Assembly: GCF_020880815.1 (NCBI RefSeq)
Contig: NZ_JAJITD010000020.1
Coordinates: forward strand, 1 to 64,000
DNA from: Paraburkholderia sejongensis
GTDB taxonomy: Bacteria > Pseudomonadota > Gammaproteobacteria > Burkholderiales > Burkholderiaceae
DNA: 64,000 nt
Reading direction: 5' to 3'
Below are positions 6,876 through 15,145 of the stretch, piece by piece. Under the pieces are notes generated by a model that was given only the letters and a program-made list of their open reading frames with translations, had not been told where the DNA came from and searched no databases. Positions within the stretch are counted from its first letter, which is position 1. The number at the start of each line of letters is the position of its first letter. The position numbers and the translations under genes are program-made.

Positions 6876-8978
6876 ATGGTCTATCCCTCCCTCCGCGACT
6901 GGCTGTTCTCGGTCAAGACTTTCGCCGCGGCCATGCTCGCGCTCTACATCGGCCTCGCGTTCGAGCTGCCGCGGCCGTACTGGGCGATGGCCACCGTCTA
7001 CATCGTATCGAATCCGTTCGTCGGCGCGACCCGCTCGAAGGCGATCTATCGCGCGCTCGGCACCGCGCTCGGCGCGGCCGGCGCAGTCCTGCTGGTGCCG
7101 CCGTTCGTCGAATCGCCGTATCTGTTCAGCGTGATCGTCGCGACCTGGGTCGGCACGATGCTGTACTTCGCGATCTCCGATCGTACCGCGCGCAGCTACG
7201 TGTTCATGCTGTCCGCCTACACGATGCCGATCATCGCGCTGCCGTCGGTGGGCAATCCGCTCGGCGTGTTCGATCTGGCCGTCAGCCGTACCGAGGAGAT
7301 CATTCTCGGCATCGTGTGCGCGAGCATCGTCGGCAGCACGCTGTTTCCGAGCCGGCTCGCGCCGACCATCATCGAGCGCACCGACGCGTGGTTCCGCGAC
7401 GCCGCGTTCTACGCGACCGAAACGCTGTCGGGCCGCATCGCCGGCGCGGCGCTTTCCAGCGCGCGGCAACGGCTCGCCAGCACGATCAACGGTCTCGAAC
7501 TGCTGCTGAGCCAGCTCGCCTACGATCACACCCGTCCCGACATCCTTGCGCGCGCGCACGAGCTGCGCGGCCGCATGCAGTTGCTGCTGCCGATCATGTC
7601 GGCGCTCGCCGACCCGCTGCTCGCGCTCTATAACAACGGCCCGCAACACTGGCCCGCCGGACTGCGCGAACTGATCGACGACGTCATCAAGTGGTTCAAT
7701 CAGCCGCTGCCCCCGGCGAGCGAGGGCTATCACGCGGACGAGACCGCCAACGCGCTGCGCGAGCGCATCGCCGCGATGCGTCCACCCGCCGATGCGTTGA
7801 AACATTGGGAAGGCGCGCTGCTGTCGAATGCGCTGTGGCGTTTGAAACAGGTGATCGACGTGTGGCAGGACTGCCGCTCGCTGCGCATCATCATCACGCG
7901 CGAGGAAGGTTCGTGGCGGCCGCACTTCCGCCATTGGCGGCTCGGCGGCACCGAACGCTTCTACGACCGCGGGATGATGCTGTTCGCGACCGTGTCGGCG
8001 GCCGCGGCGGTGGTGTTCGCGTGCGCGCTGTGGATCACCTCGGGCTGGAACGACGGCGCCAGCGCGGTGACGCTCGCGGCGGTCGCGTGCTGCTTCTTCG
8101 CCGCGCTCGACGAGCCCGCGCCGCTGGTGTTCCGCTTCTTCGTCGCGACCGCGGTCGCGGTGGTCGCCGCCGGTCTGTATCTGTTCGTCGTGCTGCCGAA
8201 CGTGCACGACTTCGCGATGCTGGTGGTCCTGTTCGCCGCGCCGTTCATTCTGGTCGGCACGCTGATCCCGCGCCCGCAATTCAATATGGTGACGGTGCTG
8301 GTCGCGGTGAACACCGCGACTTTCATCAGCATTCAGGATGCGTACGACGCGAACTTCCTGACCTTCCTGAACGCGAACCTCGCGGGTCTCGCCGGGCTGC
8401 TGTACGCGTACCTGTGGACTCGCGTGACCCGGCCGTTCGGCGCCGAACTCGCGGCCGCGCGGCTGCTGCGCTCGAGCTGGGCCGACGTCGCGCTGACCGC
8501 GTCCGCTCAGCGGATCGAGGATCCGCGCAATCTCGCCGCGCGCATGCTCGACCGGCTGATGCAGCTGATTCCGCGGCTTGCCGCGACCGACGACCATCGT
8601 CATCCGTCGATCGAGAGCTTCCGCGATCTGCGCATCGCGTTCAACGCGCTCGACCTGCGCCGCCTGACCCGCAAGCTCGGCGGCGAAGCGCCGGCCGCGA
8701 TCGATCATGTTCTCGATGGCGTGCATACCTACTACGAGAGCTGCGTCGCGCGGCGGCATCGTCAGCCGGTGCCGCCGAGCCTGATGTCGTCGATCGACGC
8801 GGCGGTGGCGCGCGTCACCGCGCAAGGCCTCGCCAACGCGGCGGCGCCGACCGAAATCTCGCCGACCTCGGCGCGCCAGCTGCGCGATGCGCTGCACGCG
8901 CTGGTCGGCTTGCGTCTTTCGCTGTTTCCGGCGACGCTCACGAAACCGACACCGACCGAACCGGAGGCCGCCGCGTGA
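6876..8978 (+). CDS. FUSC/AaeB-type efflux membrane protein
   Basis: A 700-residue inner-membrane protein in the FUSC family (fusaric acid resistance, p-hydroxybenzoate AaeB). It has two hydrophobic blocks, one near residues 10-165 and one near 365-520, each followed by a long soluble region. AaeB relatives export aromatic carboxylic acids with an HlyD-type adaptor. The downstream DUF1656, HlyD and NodT genes complete the pump. It begins six bases after marR with no good ribosome binding site, so translation may be coupled to marR. Substrate not determinable from sequence. Confidence 0.9.
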   Translation: MVYPSLRDWLFSVKTFAAAMLALYIGLAFELPRPYWAMATVYIVSNPFVGATRSKAIYRALGTALGAAGAVLLVPPFVESPYLFSVIVATWVGTMLYFAISDRTARSYVFMLSAYTMPIIALPSVGNPLGVFDLAVSRTEEIILGIVCASIVGSTLFPSRLAPTIIERTDAWFRDAAFYATETLSGRIAGAALSSARQRLASTINGLELLLSQLAYDHTRPDILARAHELRGRMQLLLPIMSALADPLLALYNNGPQHWPAGLRELIDDVIKWFNQPLPPASEGYHADETANALRERIAAMRPPADALKHWEGALLSNALWRLKQVIDVWQDCRSLRIIITREEGSWRPHFRHWRLGGTERFYDRGMMLFATVSAAAAVVFACALWITSGWNDGASAVTLAAVACCFFAALDEPAPLVFRFFVATAVAVVAAGLYLFVVLPNVHDFAMLVVLFAAPFILVGTLIPRPQFNMVTVLVAVNTATFISIQDAYDANFLTFLNANLAGLAGLLYAYLWTRVTRPFGAELAAARLLRSSWADVALTASAQRIEDPRNLAARMLDRLMQLIPRLAATDDHRHPSIESFRDLRIAFNALDLRRLTRKLGGEAPAAIDHVLDGVHTYYESCVARRHRQPVPPSLMSSIDAAVARVTAQGLANAAAPTEISPTSARQLRDALHALVGLRLSLFPATLTKPTPTEPEAAA

Positions 8979-9070
8979 TGAACCTGCGCGTCATGACCCC
9001 GTTCATCCTCGTCAGCGCGTTGGCATGCGCCCCCCGTCCACCCTTTTCCAGTTCCCGCGATGCTCGGTGA
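8978..9070 (+). CDS. Candidate 30-residue ORF bridging the FUSC and DUF1656 genes
   Basis: An ATG at 8978 overlaps the FUSC stop codon (TGATG) and lies ten bases after GGAGG. It opens a 30-codon frame whose product begins MNLRVMTPFILVSALACAP, like a signal peptide or lipoprotein leader. Its TGA at 9068-9070 lies just inside the DUF1656 gene, which has no ribosome binding site of its own. Reading this ORF would therefore carry ribosomes across the gap into DUF1656. It may be a real small protein or only a coupling device. Confidence 0.4.
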   Translation: MNLRVMTPFILVSALACAPRPPFSSSRDAR

Positions 9071-9269
9071 AATCGATATCTTCGGCGTGTTCGTGCCGTC
9101 CGTGCTGGTGCTGATGTTGATCGCCTATCTGATCAACCTCGCGATCCGCACGGTGCTCGCCTACACCGGCTTCTACCGCCTCGTCTGGCATCGCTCCATC
9201 TTCGATCTCGGCATCTATGTGCTGGTGCTGGGCCTTGTCGTCGTTGTTTCGCACAGACTAATAACGTGA
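9060..9269 (+). CDS. DUF1656 (AaeX-like) small membrane protein
   Basis: The 69-residue protein has two hydrophobic helices (about 8-35 and 47-65). It matches the DUF1656/AaeX family, which is nearly always found between AaeB-type and HlyD-type genes of aromatic-acid efflux systems. The exact role is unknown. No Shine-Dalgarno is seen; translation may depend on a short ORF that overlaps its start. Its last four bases overlap the GTG start of the HlyD gene. Confidence 0.88.
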   Translation: MLGEIDIFGVFVPSVLVLMLIAYLINLAIRTVLAYTGFYRLVWHRSIFDLGIYVLVLGLVVVVSHRLIT

Positions 9270-10291
9270 AAAAAACCTGGTTCTCCATCGGGCAGATTCT
9301 GCTGACCCTGATCGTCGTCGTGATCGCAGCGCTGGTGCTGTGGAAACTGGTCAACTACTACATGTTCGCGCCGTGGACCCGCGACGGACACGTGCGCGCC
9401 GACGTGATCCAGGTCGCGCCGGATATCTCGGGGCTGATCTCGTCGGTCGAAGTCACGGATAACCAGCAGGTCAGGCAGGGCCAGGTGCTGTTCGTGATCG
9501 ACCAGGCGCGCTACACGCTCGCGTTGCGCCAGGCCGAGGCGACCGCGCAGCAGCGTCGCGCGACGCTCGACCAGGCGCGCCGCGAGTACGCGCGTAACCG
9601 CCAGCTCGGCAACCTCGTGGCCGCCGAAATCCTGGAAGAAAGCCGCTCGCGCGTCGAAGCCGGCGAAGCGGCGCTGGCCGACGCGAACGTCGCGATCGAC
9701 ACCGCCAAACTGAACCTCCAACGCTCGACGATCAAGAGCCCGGTCGACGGCTATCTGAACGATCGCGCGCCGCGCACCGGCGAATTCGTGTCGGCGGGCC
9801 GCGCGGTGGTCGCGGTGGTCGATATGCATTCGTTCCGCGTCGACGGCTACTTCGAGGAAACCAAGCTGCGCGGGATCGACATCGGCCAGCCGGTCGACAT
9901 CACCGTGATGGGCGAGCCGACGCCGTTGCGCGGTCACGTGCAGAGCATCGTCGCCGGTATCGAGGACCGCGACCGCACGCAGAGCGCCAACCTGCTGCCG
10001 AACGTGAACCCGGCGTTCAGCTGGGTGCGCCTCGCGCAACGGATTCCGGTGCGCGTTGCGCTCGATGAAGTGCCGGCCGATTTCCGTCTGATCGCCGGAC
10101 GCACCGCGACGGTGGCGGTGCGCGATCTGTCGCCGGTGAGAAGGCGGGCGGTGTCGGGCACCGGCCCGGCATCCGGTGCGGTGGCGGCGTCGGCCGCGCC
10201 GGTGGCGCCGGCTTCGGCGCTCGCGTCGGCGCCGGCGGCTCCCGCTGCTTCGGCTGCTTCGGCTGCTCCTTCGGCGGGCAAGTCGCAATGA
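9266..10291 (+). CDS. HlyD/AaeA-family periplasmic adaptor
   Basis: A 341-residue membrane fusion protein. It has an N-terminal anchor helix at about 9-30, a biotinyl-lipoyl-like segment (VAPDISGLISSVEV, near 50-63), a short helical hairpin (about 85-140) and a beta-barrel region. It should link the FUSC pump to the NodT outer-membrane channel. The start codon is GTG at 9266, overlapping the DUF1656 stop. The C-terminal 45 residues are an Ala/Pro/Ser-rich low-complexity tail not needed by the family. It overlaps the next gene by ATGA. Confidence 0.9.
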   Translation: MKKTWFSIGQILLTLIVVVIAALVLWKLVNYYMFAPWTRDGHVRADVIQVAPDISGLISSVEVTDNQQVRQGQVLFVIDQARYTLALRQAEATAQQRRATLDQARREYARNRQLGNLVAAEILEESRSRVEAGEAALADANVAIDTAKLNLQRSTIKSPVDGYLNDRAPRTGEFVSAGRAVVAVVDMHSFRVDGYFEETKLRGIDIGQPVDITVMGEPTPLRGHVQSIVAGIEDRDRTQSANLLPNVNPAFSWVRLAQRIPVRVALDEVPADFRLIAGRTATVAVRDLSPVRRRAVSGTGPASGAVAASAAPVAPASALASAPAAPAASAASAAPSAGKSQ

Positions 10292-11892
10292 AATTCGCGC
10301 ACACCTTGTCTTCGCTGCCGCGGCTGCCCGCGCGATTGCCCCGTCTGCCCCGCCTGCCACGCCTGCCGCTGTTGCCGTTGCTGCCGCTCGCGGTCGCGCT
10401 GAGCGGCTGTATCAATGTCGGTCCCGATTACACGCTGCCGAAACAGGCGATGCTCAATGCGCCGCTCGCGAACGGCGCGATCGAAGGCGCGGACCCGGGG
10501 CTGACCTCGACGCTCAATCCGCCGACCGTCTGGTGGAAGCTCTACGACGATCCGGTGCTCAACAACCTGATCGACGAAGCGCTGAAATCGAATACCGATC
10601 TGCGGGTCGCGGCCGCGAACCTCGCCCGGTCGCGCGAGGCGCTCGGCGTCGCGCAGGCGCAGGGCGGCTTCTCGGGCGGCGCGTCGGCAACGGTCCAACG
10701 CGCGCAGGAATCGGCCGAGCAGTATCTGCTGTTCGAGAAACTGCCGGTCGCCAACCTCGGCGACTTCGGCCTGAGCGTGTCGTACGAAATCGATCTGTTC
10801 GGCAAGCTGCGGCGCGGCGTCGAAGCCGCGCAGGCGGACACCGAAGCGGTCGAGGCCGCCGGCGACCTCGCGCGCATCACGGTGGTCGCGGCGGTGGTGC
10901 GCTCGTACGTCGAGCAATGCTCGTCGGCCGAGGAACTGCGCATCGCGCAGCAGTCGCTGGCGCTGCAAAAGCAGCGCGTGGACCTGTCGCGCCGGCTGCG
11001 CGACGCGGGCCGCGGCAACCAGACCGAGGTCACGCGCGGCCAGACTCAGGTCGAGAACCTGAGCGCCGATATTCCGCGCTACACCGCGCGCCGCAAGATC
11101 GCGCAATACCAGCTCGCGGCGCTGCTGGCGCGCGCGCCGTCGGATCTGCCGCCGGCCGTGCTCGCGTGCGAGCGGCTCCCGCAACTGAATCAGCCGGTGC
11201 CGATCGGCGACGGCGCCGCGCTGCTGCGGCGGCGCCCGGACGTGCGCGAGGCCGAGCGGCAACTGGCCAGTTCGACCGCGCGGATCGGCGTCGCGACCGC
11301 CGCGCTGTATCCGAGCATCAGCATCGGCGCATCGGCGGGCTTCACCGGCATTCTCGAAGACATCCCGCAACAGCCGACCGCGCGCTGGGGCTTCGGTCCG
11401 CTGCTCACGTGGAACTTCCCGACCAACGGCGCGCGCGGCCGCATCCGCGAAGCCGAAGCATCGAGCCAGGTCGCGCTCGCGAAGTTCGACGGCGTGGTGT
11501 TGAAGGCGCTGCGCGAAACCGAGACCAACCTCGCGACCTACGCATCGGACTACGCGCGCGCCGAAGCGCTGCGCGCGGCGCTGAAGTCGGCCGCGCAATC
11601 GGCCGACGAAACGCATCGGCTGTATCGCGCGGGACGCGAGTCGTTCATCTCCGATCTCGATGCGACCCGCACGCTGACCGCGGCGAAGGCGCAATTGTCG
11701 GCGGCGGAAGGCCAGGTCACGGTCGATCAGGTCAACCTGTTCCTGTCGCTCGGCGGCGGCTGGGAGGTTTCGGGGCAGAGTACGCCGGGCGAGACGGCGG
11801 CGGCACTGAAGGCCGCTCCGGCGCTGAAGACCAGAACGGCGCCGGCCGGTTCGGCCTCGCGCCCGGCTGCCGAAACGGCGAAAGCGCCCTGA
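10288..11892 (+). CDS. NodT family outer-membrane efflux lipoprotein
   Basis: A 534-residue RND-type outer membrane factor of the NodT family with two OEP repeats. The lipobox is VALSGC, with the lipidated Cys at residue 41. Typical segments are GPDYTLP after the Cys, WWKLYDDPVLNNLI, and RRRPDVREAERQLA in the middle. The signal peptide is unusually long and consists of repeated Leu-Pro and Arg-Leu-Pro units (residues 9-33). The Ala/Lys-rich end is variable. It is the last gene of the efflux operon and starts within the HlyD stop (ATGA). Confidence 0.9.
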   Translation: MKFAHTLSSLPRLPARLPRLPRLPRLPLLPLLPLAVALSGCINVGPDYTLPKQAMLNAPLANGAIEGADPGLTSTLNPPTVWWKLYDDPVLNNLIDEALKSNTDLRVAAANLARSREALGVAQAQGGFSGGASATVQRAQESAEQYLLFEKLPVANLGDFGLSVSYEIDLFGKLRRGVEAAQADTEAVEAAGDLARITVVAAVVRSYVEQCSSAEELRIAQQSLALQKQRVDLSRRLRDAGRGNQTEVTRGQTQVENLSADIPRYTARRKIAQYQLAALLARAPSDLPPAVLACERLPQLNQPVPIGDGAALLRRRPDVREAERQLASSTARIGVATAALYPSISIGASAGFTGILEDIPQQPTARWGFGPLLTWNFPTNGARGRIREAEASSQVALAKFDGVVLKALRETETNLATYASDYARAEALRAALKSAAQSADETHRLYRAGRESFISDLDATRTLTAAKAQLSAAEGQVTVDQVNLFLSLGGGWEVSGQSTPGETAAALKAAPALKTRTAPAGSASRPAAETAKAP

Positions 11893-11985
11893 GCGAGCGA
11901 GCTTACGAATTATTTTTGATCAGCTTTCTTTTGCCTTTCGTTTCGGGTTAAATACGGGACACCACTACTCGCTACGGGGTCTCTC

Positions 11986-12078
11986 ATGTCGCCATTCATG
12001 CAAGGTGCAGCAACGCTCGGCGGATGTATCGGCGTGTTCACGGCGGTCGTCGCCATCGTGGAAATGCTGGCCAATTGA
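11986..12078 (+). CDS. Candidate 30-residue membrane peptide
   Basis: An ATG-initiated 30-codon frame with product MSPFMQGAATLGGCIGVFTA followed by a hydrophobic VVAIVEM segment, predicted as a single membrane helix. A strong intrinsic terminator begins ten bases after the stop (12088-12133), as expected for a short independent transcript, although the same terminator could serve the efflux operon. No Shine-Dalgarno stands out. I do not recognise a family. Confidence 0.4.
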   Translation: MSPFMQGAATLGGCIGVFTAVVAIVEMLAN

Positions 12079-12087
12079 GTTTCGGGC

Positions 12088-12133
12088 GGGGCGTTGCAGC
12101 GTGCCGGCTCGCCGGCTCTAACGCCCCTTTTTT
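12088..12133 (+). terminator. Intrinsic terminator
   Basis: GGGGCGTT (12088-12095) pairs perfectly with AACGCCCC (12120-12127), with an inner GCCGGC/GCCGGC hairpin between, followed by six T residues. It points rightward and overlaps the 3' end of the convergent ferredoxin-type gene. Confidence 0.85.
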
Positions 12134-12579
12134 CCCGCCGCCAGATGAATCGCCGCCCGCACTCGCGGGTACGTGCCGCAACGGCACACCACCGGCGTCA
12201 TCGCCTGATCGATCTCCGCGTCCGTCGGCTCCGGCTTGTGCTTCAGCAGCGCGCAAGCCGCCATCAATTGAGCACTCTGACAATAGCCGCATTGCACGAC
12301 GTCGAGTTCGAGCCACGCCGCTTTCAGCGCCTGCGCCTCGCGTCCCTGCAAGCCTTCGATCGTCACGATCCTGTTCTGCGTATGCAGGCTCGACACCGGC
12401 GTCTGGCACGCAAGGCACGCGGCATCGTCCAGATTGACCGTGCACGCGCCGCAGATCCCCACCCCGCAGCCGAACTTGGTGCCGGTCATGCCGAGATCGC
12501 AACGCAGCACCCATAGCAGCGGCATGTCCGGCTCCGTGTCGATCTTCACCAGCTTCCCGTTGATATTCAGTACCGCCAT
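12118..12579 (-). CDS. (2Fe-2S) subunit of a molybdenum hydroxylase (IorA-like)
   Basis: The 153-residue protein carries both iron-sulfur motifs of the xanthine oxidase family small subunit: the plant-ferredoxin type FGCGVGICGAC with a later Cys (LAC), and the CO-dehydrogenase type CGYCQ with CRCGTY. It matches isoquinoline 1-oxidoreductase alpha subunits. The start is at 12579, behind GGAGG; an upstream in-frame ATG at 12612 lacks this. It is co-directional with, and 40 bp downstream of, the large subunit gene. It transfers electrons from the Mo site, probably to a cytochrome. Confidence 0.9.
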   Translation of the reverse strand: MAVLNINGKLVKIDTEPDMPLLWVLRCDLGMTGTKFGCGVGICGACTVNLDDAACLACQTPVSSLHTQNRIVTIEGLQGREAQALKAAWLELDVVQCGYCQSAQLMAACALLKHKPEPTDAEIDQAMTPVVCRCGTYPRVRAAIHLAAGKKGR

Positions 12580-12619
12580 GCTTGCCTCCTGAATTCGACG
12601 CGATCCGCTCATGCTCCGC

Positions 12620-14890
12620 TCACGCGAGCCGCAACGGCAGACTGCGCAGCCGCTGCCCGGTCAGCGCGAACACCGCGTTGGCGATCGCCGGCGCGACCGG
12701 CGGCACGCCCGGCTCGCCGACGCCCTGCGGATGCAACTGGCTCGGCATGATGTCGGTTTCGATCGCCGGACACACGTTCATCCGCACCACCGGGAAGTCG
12801 GTGAAGTTCTTCTGCTGCACCTGGCCGTCGACGATCGTGATCTCGTTTTGCAGCGCGCTCGACAGTCCGAACACGATCCCGCCTTCCATCTGCTGACGAA
12901 TCAGATTCGGATTCACCGGCAAGCCGCAATCGATTACGCACACGACCCGGTGCACACGAATCTGCCGCTCCGGCCCGATCGACACTTCCGCGACCTGCGC
13001 GACCACGCTGCCGAACGCCTCGTGCAGCGCGACGCCGCGCGCGCAGCGCGCGCCGTCGGCCGCCGGTTTGAGCGGGCGGCCCCAGTCGGACAGCGTCTCG
13101 ACCCGTTTCAGCACTGCCAGATGACGCGGATGCTCAGCGAGCAGCGCCGCGCGAAACGCGATCGGGTCCTGACCGGCGGCGGCCGCGACTTCGTCGGTGA
13201 AGCTCTCGGTGAAGAACGCCTGATGCGAGTGGCCGACCGAGCGCCAGAAACCGATCGGCACCGGCAATTCGACGATCTTGTGCGACACGCGCGCGGCCGG
13301 CCATTCGTACGGCTGATCGAACGCGCCTTCGAGCGTGGTCTTGTCGAGCGGGATACGCGGCACGCCGTAGTAGCGCGCGAGCGCCTCCGGCACGATCGCC
13401 TGGCCCGCCGATTTCGCATGCCACGCGACCACTTTGCCGTGCTCGTCGAGGCCCGCCCGCAGCCATGCCGCGCACGCGGGCCGGTAGTAGTCGTGGGTGA
13501 AGTCCTGCGCGCGCGACCAGATCGTCTGAACCGGACGGCCGTCGGCCTCGCGCGCGATCGCGGCGGCCTGCGCGATGAAATCGAGCTCGAGCCGGCGGCC
13601 GAACGCGCCGCCGAGTAACTGCGTCTGCACGTCGACCTGGTCGGCGTCGATCCCGAGCGCCTTCGCGACGTGCTTGCGCGCGAGCCCCGGCATCTGCGTC
13701 GACACCCAGACGGTCGCCGCGCCGTCCGCGACCTGCACCGTGCAGTTCAGCGGCTCGACCGCGCCATGCGCGAGATACGGCGCGCGGTAGACCGCTTCGA
13801 GCGTGCGCGCCGCGCGGCCCATCATGCTGTCGACGTTGCCGCGATGGAAGTACACATGACCGTCGCTGTCATCGAGCGCGGCGACGAGGCGCTGGTCCAC
13901 CGTCGCGCTCGAGATCTTCGCGGCCGCGCCGTCGTGCCAGTCGACCTTGATCGCGAGCACCGCGTTCATCGCGCGATAGGCGTTGTCGGCGATCACCGCG
14001 ACGCCGCCGGTGCCGCCCGCATACGGCGGCACCGCGAGCGCCTTGACGAAGCCGGGCATTTTCTCGGCCGGCGTCGCGTCGAAATGCGCGACCGTGCCGC
14101 CGAGCGTCGGGCACATCACGACGCTCGCGTACAGCAGGCGATTGGGCAATACGTCGATGCCGAAGCGTGCGACGCCGTCGATTTTCGACGCGGCTTCGAG
14201 CCGCTTGAGCGGCTGACCGATCAGCCTGAAGTCGGCCGGCTGTTTCAGTGCGACCGTGCGCGGCAACGGCTGCAGCGCGGCTTGCGACGACAACTCGCCG
14301 AAGCTCGCCTTATGTCCCCGCGCGTGCAGCACGTAGCCCCGTTCGACCCGGCATTCGTGCGGCGGCACCTGCCATTGGCCGGCCGCCGCGCCGACCAGCA
14401 TCGCGCGCGCCGACGCGCCGGCCTCGCGCATCGGCGTCCACAGGTCGTTCATGCTCGACGAGCCGCCGGTCATCATCGTGCCGAACTCACTGACCGCCTT
14501 GCGCGCGATCCACACCGTGCCCTGCTTAACGAAACTGTCGTCGTCGGGACGAAACGGCAGATCGTCGACGATGCCCTGCACGCTGTTGTAGATCCGGTCG
14601 ATCGGCGCTTCCTCGACGCGCACCCGCGACCAGTCGGCGTCGAGTTCTTCGGCGAGCAGCATCGCGAGACCGGTGTGGATGCCCTGCCCCATCTCGGTCT
14701 TGACCATCATGATCGTCACGCGATTATCGGCGTCGATCTTGACCCAGCCGTTGAGCGCGATCTGCGAGCCTTGCACCGGCAGCGGTGTCGCGGTGTTCAA
14801 ACGCTGGCGCGGCGGCAGCACGGCCCAGCCGACCAGCAGGCCGCCAAGCGCACTGGCGCTGCCGAGCAGGAAGGTTCTGCGCGTTAGCAT
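12620..14890 (-). CDS. Molybdopterin-binding large subunit, IorB-like aldehyde oxidase/dehydrogenase
   Basis: A 756-residue xanthine oxidase family catalytic subunit. It starts with a twin-arginine signal (MLTRRTFLLGSASAL) and then a hydrophobic stretch, so it is probably exported or anchored on the periplasmic side, as for IorB and similar membrane-bound aldehyde dehydrogenases. The C-terminal GVGEPGVPPVAPAIANA contains the catalytic Glu next to molybdenum. GAFGRRLELDF is the usual cofactor-binding segment. It forms an operon with the small 2Fe-2S subunit. Substrate (aldehyde or N-heterocycle) is not known. No accessory XdhC gene or cytochrome c gene lies adjacent. Confidence 0.88.
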   Translation of the reverse strand: MLTRRTFLLGSASALGGLLVGWAVLPPRQRLNTATPLPVQGSQIALNGWVKIDADNRVTIMMVKTEMGQGIHTGLAMLLAEELDADWSRVRVEEAPIDRIYNSVQGIVDDLPFRPDDDSFVKQGTVWIARKAVSEFGTMMTGGSSSMNDLWTPMREAGASARAMLVGAAAGQWQVPPHECRVERGYVLHARGHKASFGELSSQAALQPLPRTVALKQPADFRLIGQPLKRLEAASKIDGVARFGIDVLPNRLLYASVVMCPTLGGTVAHFDATPAEKMPGFVKALAVPPYAGGTGGVAVIADNAYRAMNAVLAIKVDWHDGAAAKISSATVDQRLVAALDDSDGHVYFHRGNVDSMMGRAARTLEAVYRAPYLAHGAVEPLNCTVQVADGAATVWVSTQMPGLARKHVAKALGIDADQVDVQTQLLGGAFGRRLELDFIAQAAAIAREADGRPVQTIWSRAQDFTHDYYRPACAAWLRAGLDEHGKVVAWHAKSAGQAIVPEALARYYGVPRIPLDKTTLEGAFDQPYEWPAARVSHKIVELPVPIGFWRSVGHSHQAFFTESFTDEVAAAAGQDPIAFRAALLAEHPRHLAVLKRVETLSDWGRPLKPAADGARCARGVALHEAFGSVVAQVAEVSIGPERQIRVHRVVCVIDCGLPVNPNLIRQQMEGGIVFGLSSALQNEITIVDGQVQQKNFTDFPVVRMNVCPAIETDIMPSQLHPQGVGEPGVPPVAPAIANAVFALTGQRLRSLPLRLA

Positions 14891-15145
14891 GGAAAACTCG
14901 CTATGGCGGCACCGGCACGATCACGGGGAAACGGCGCAAGCGGGCGGACGCCCGTCTGCGTTTGCGAATAGTAATAAGACGGACGGGTAGACGTGAGACT
15001 TAAATGCGCGCGACCCGGGCAATGGGCCGTGCGGCATGGGACCGGGGGACAGGCAGGCGGGGTGGAGAAATCGTGGGGTGCTTCATTAACTGCGAGATGG
15101 GCCGCAAGTTAGCGGCCCATCGCGGATATTGCGCGGCGCCGCAGA

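Noticed and set aside
6168..8897. 909-codon minus-strand frame across marR and FUSC
   Set aside because: Antisense shadow; low-complexity Arg/His/Gln composition and no start context or domain.
9934..11694. 586-codon minus-strand frame opposite the HlyD and NodT genes
   Set aside because: Antisense to conserved efflux genes and compositionally atypical.
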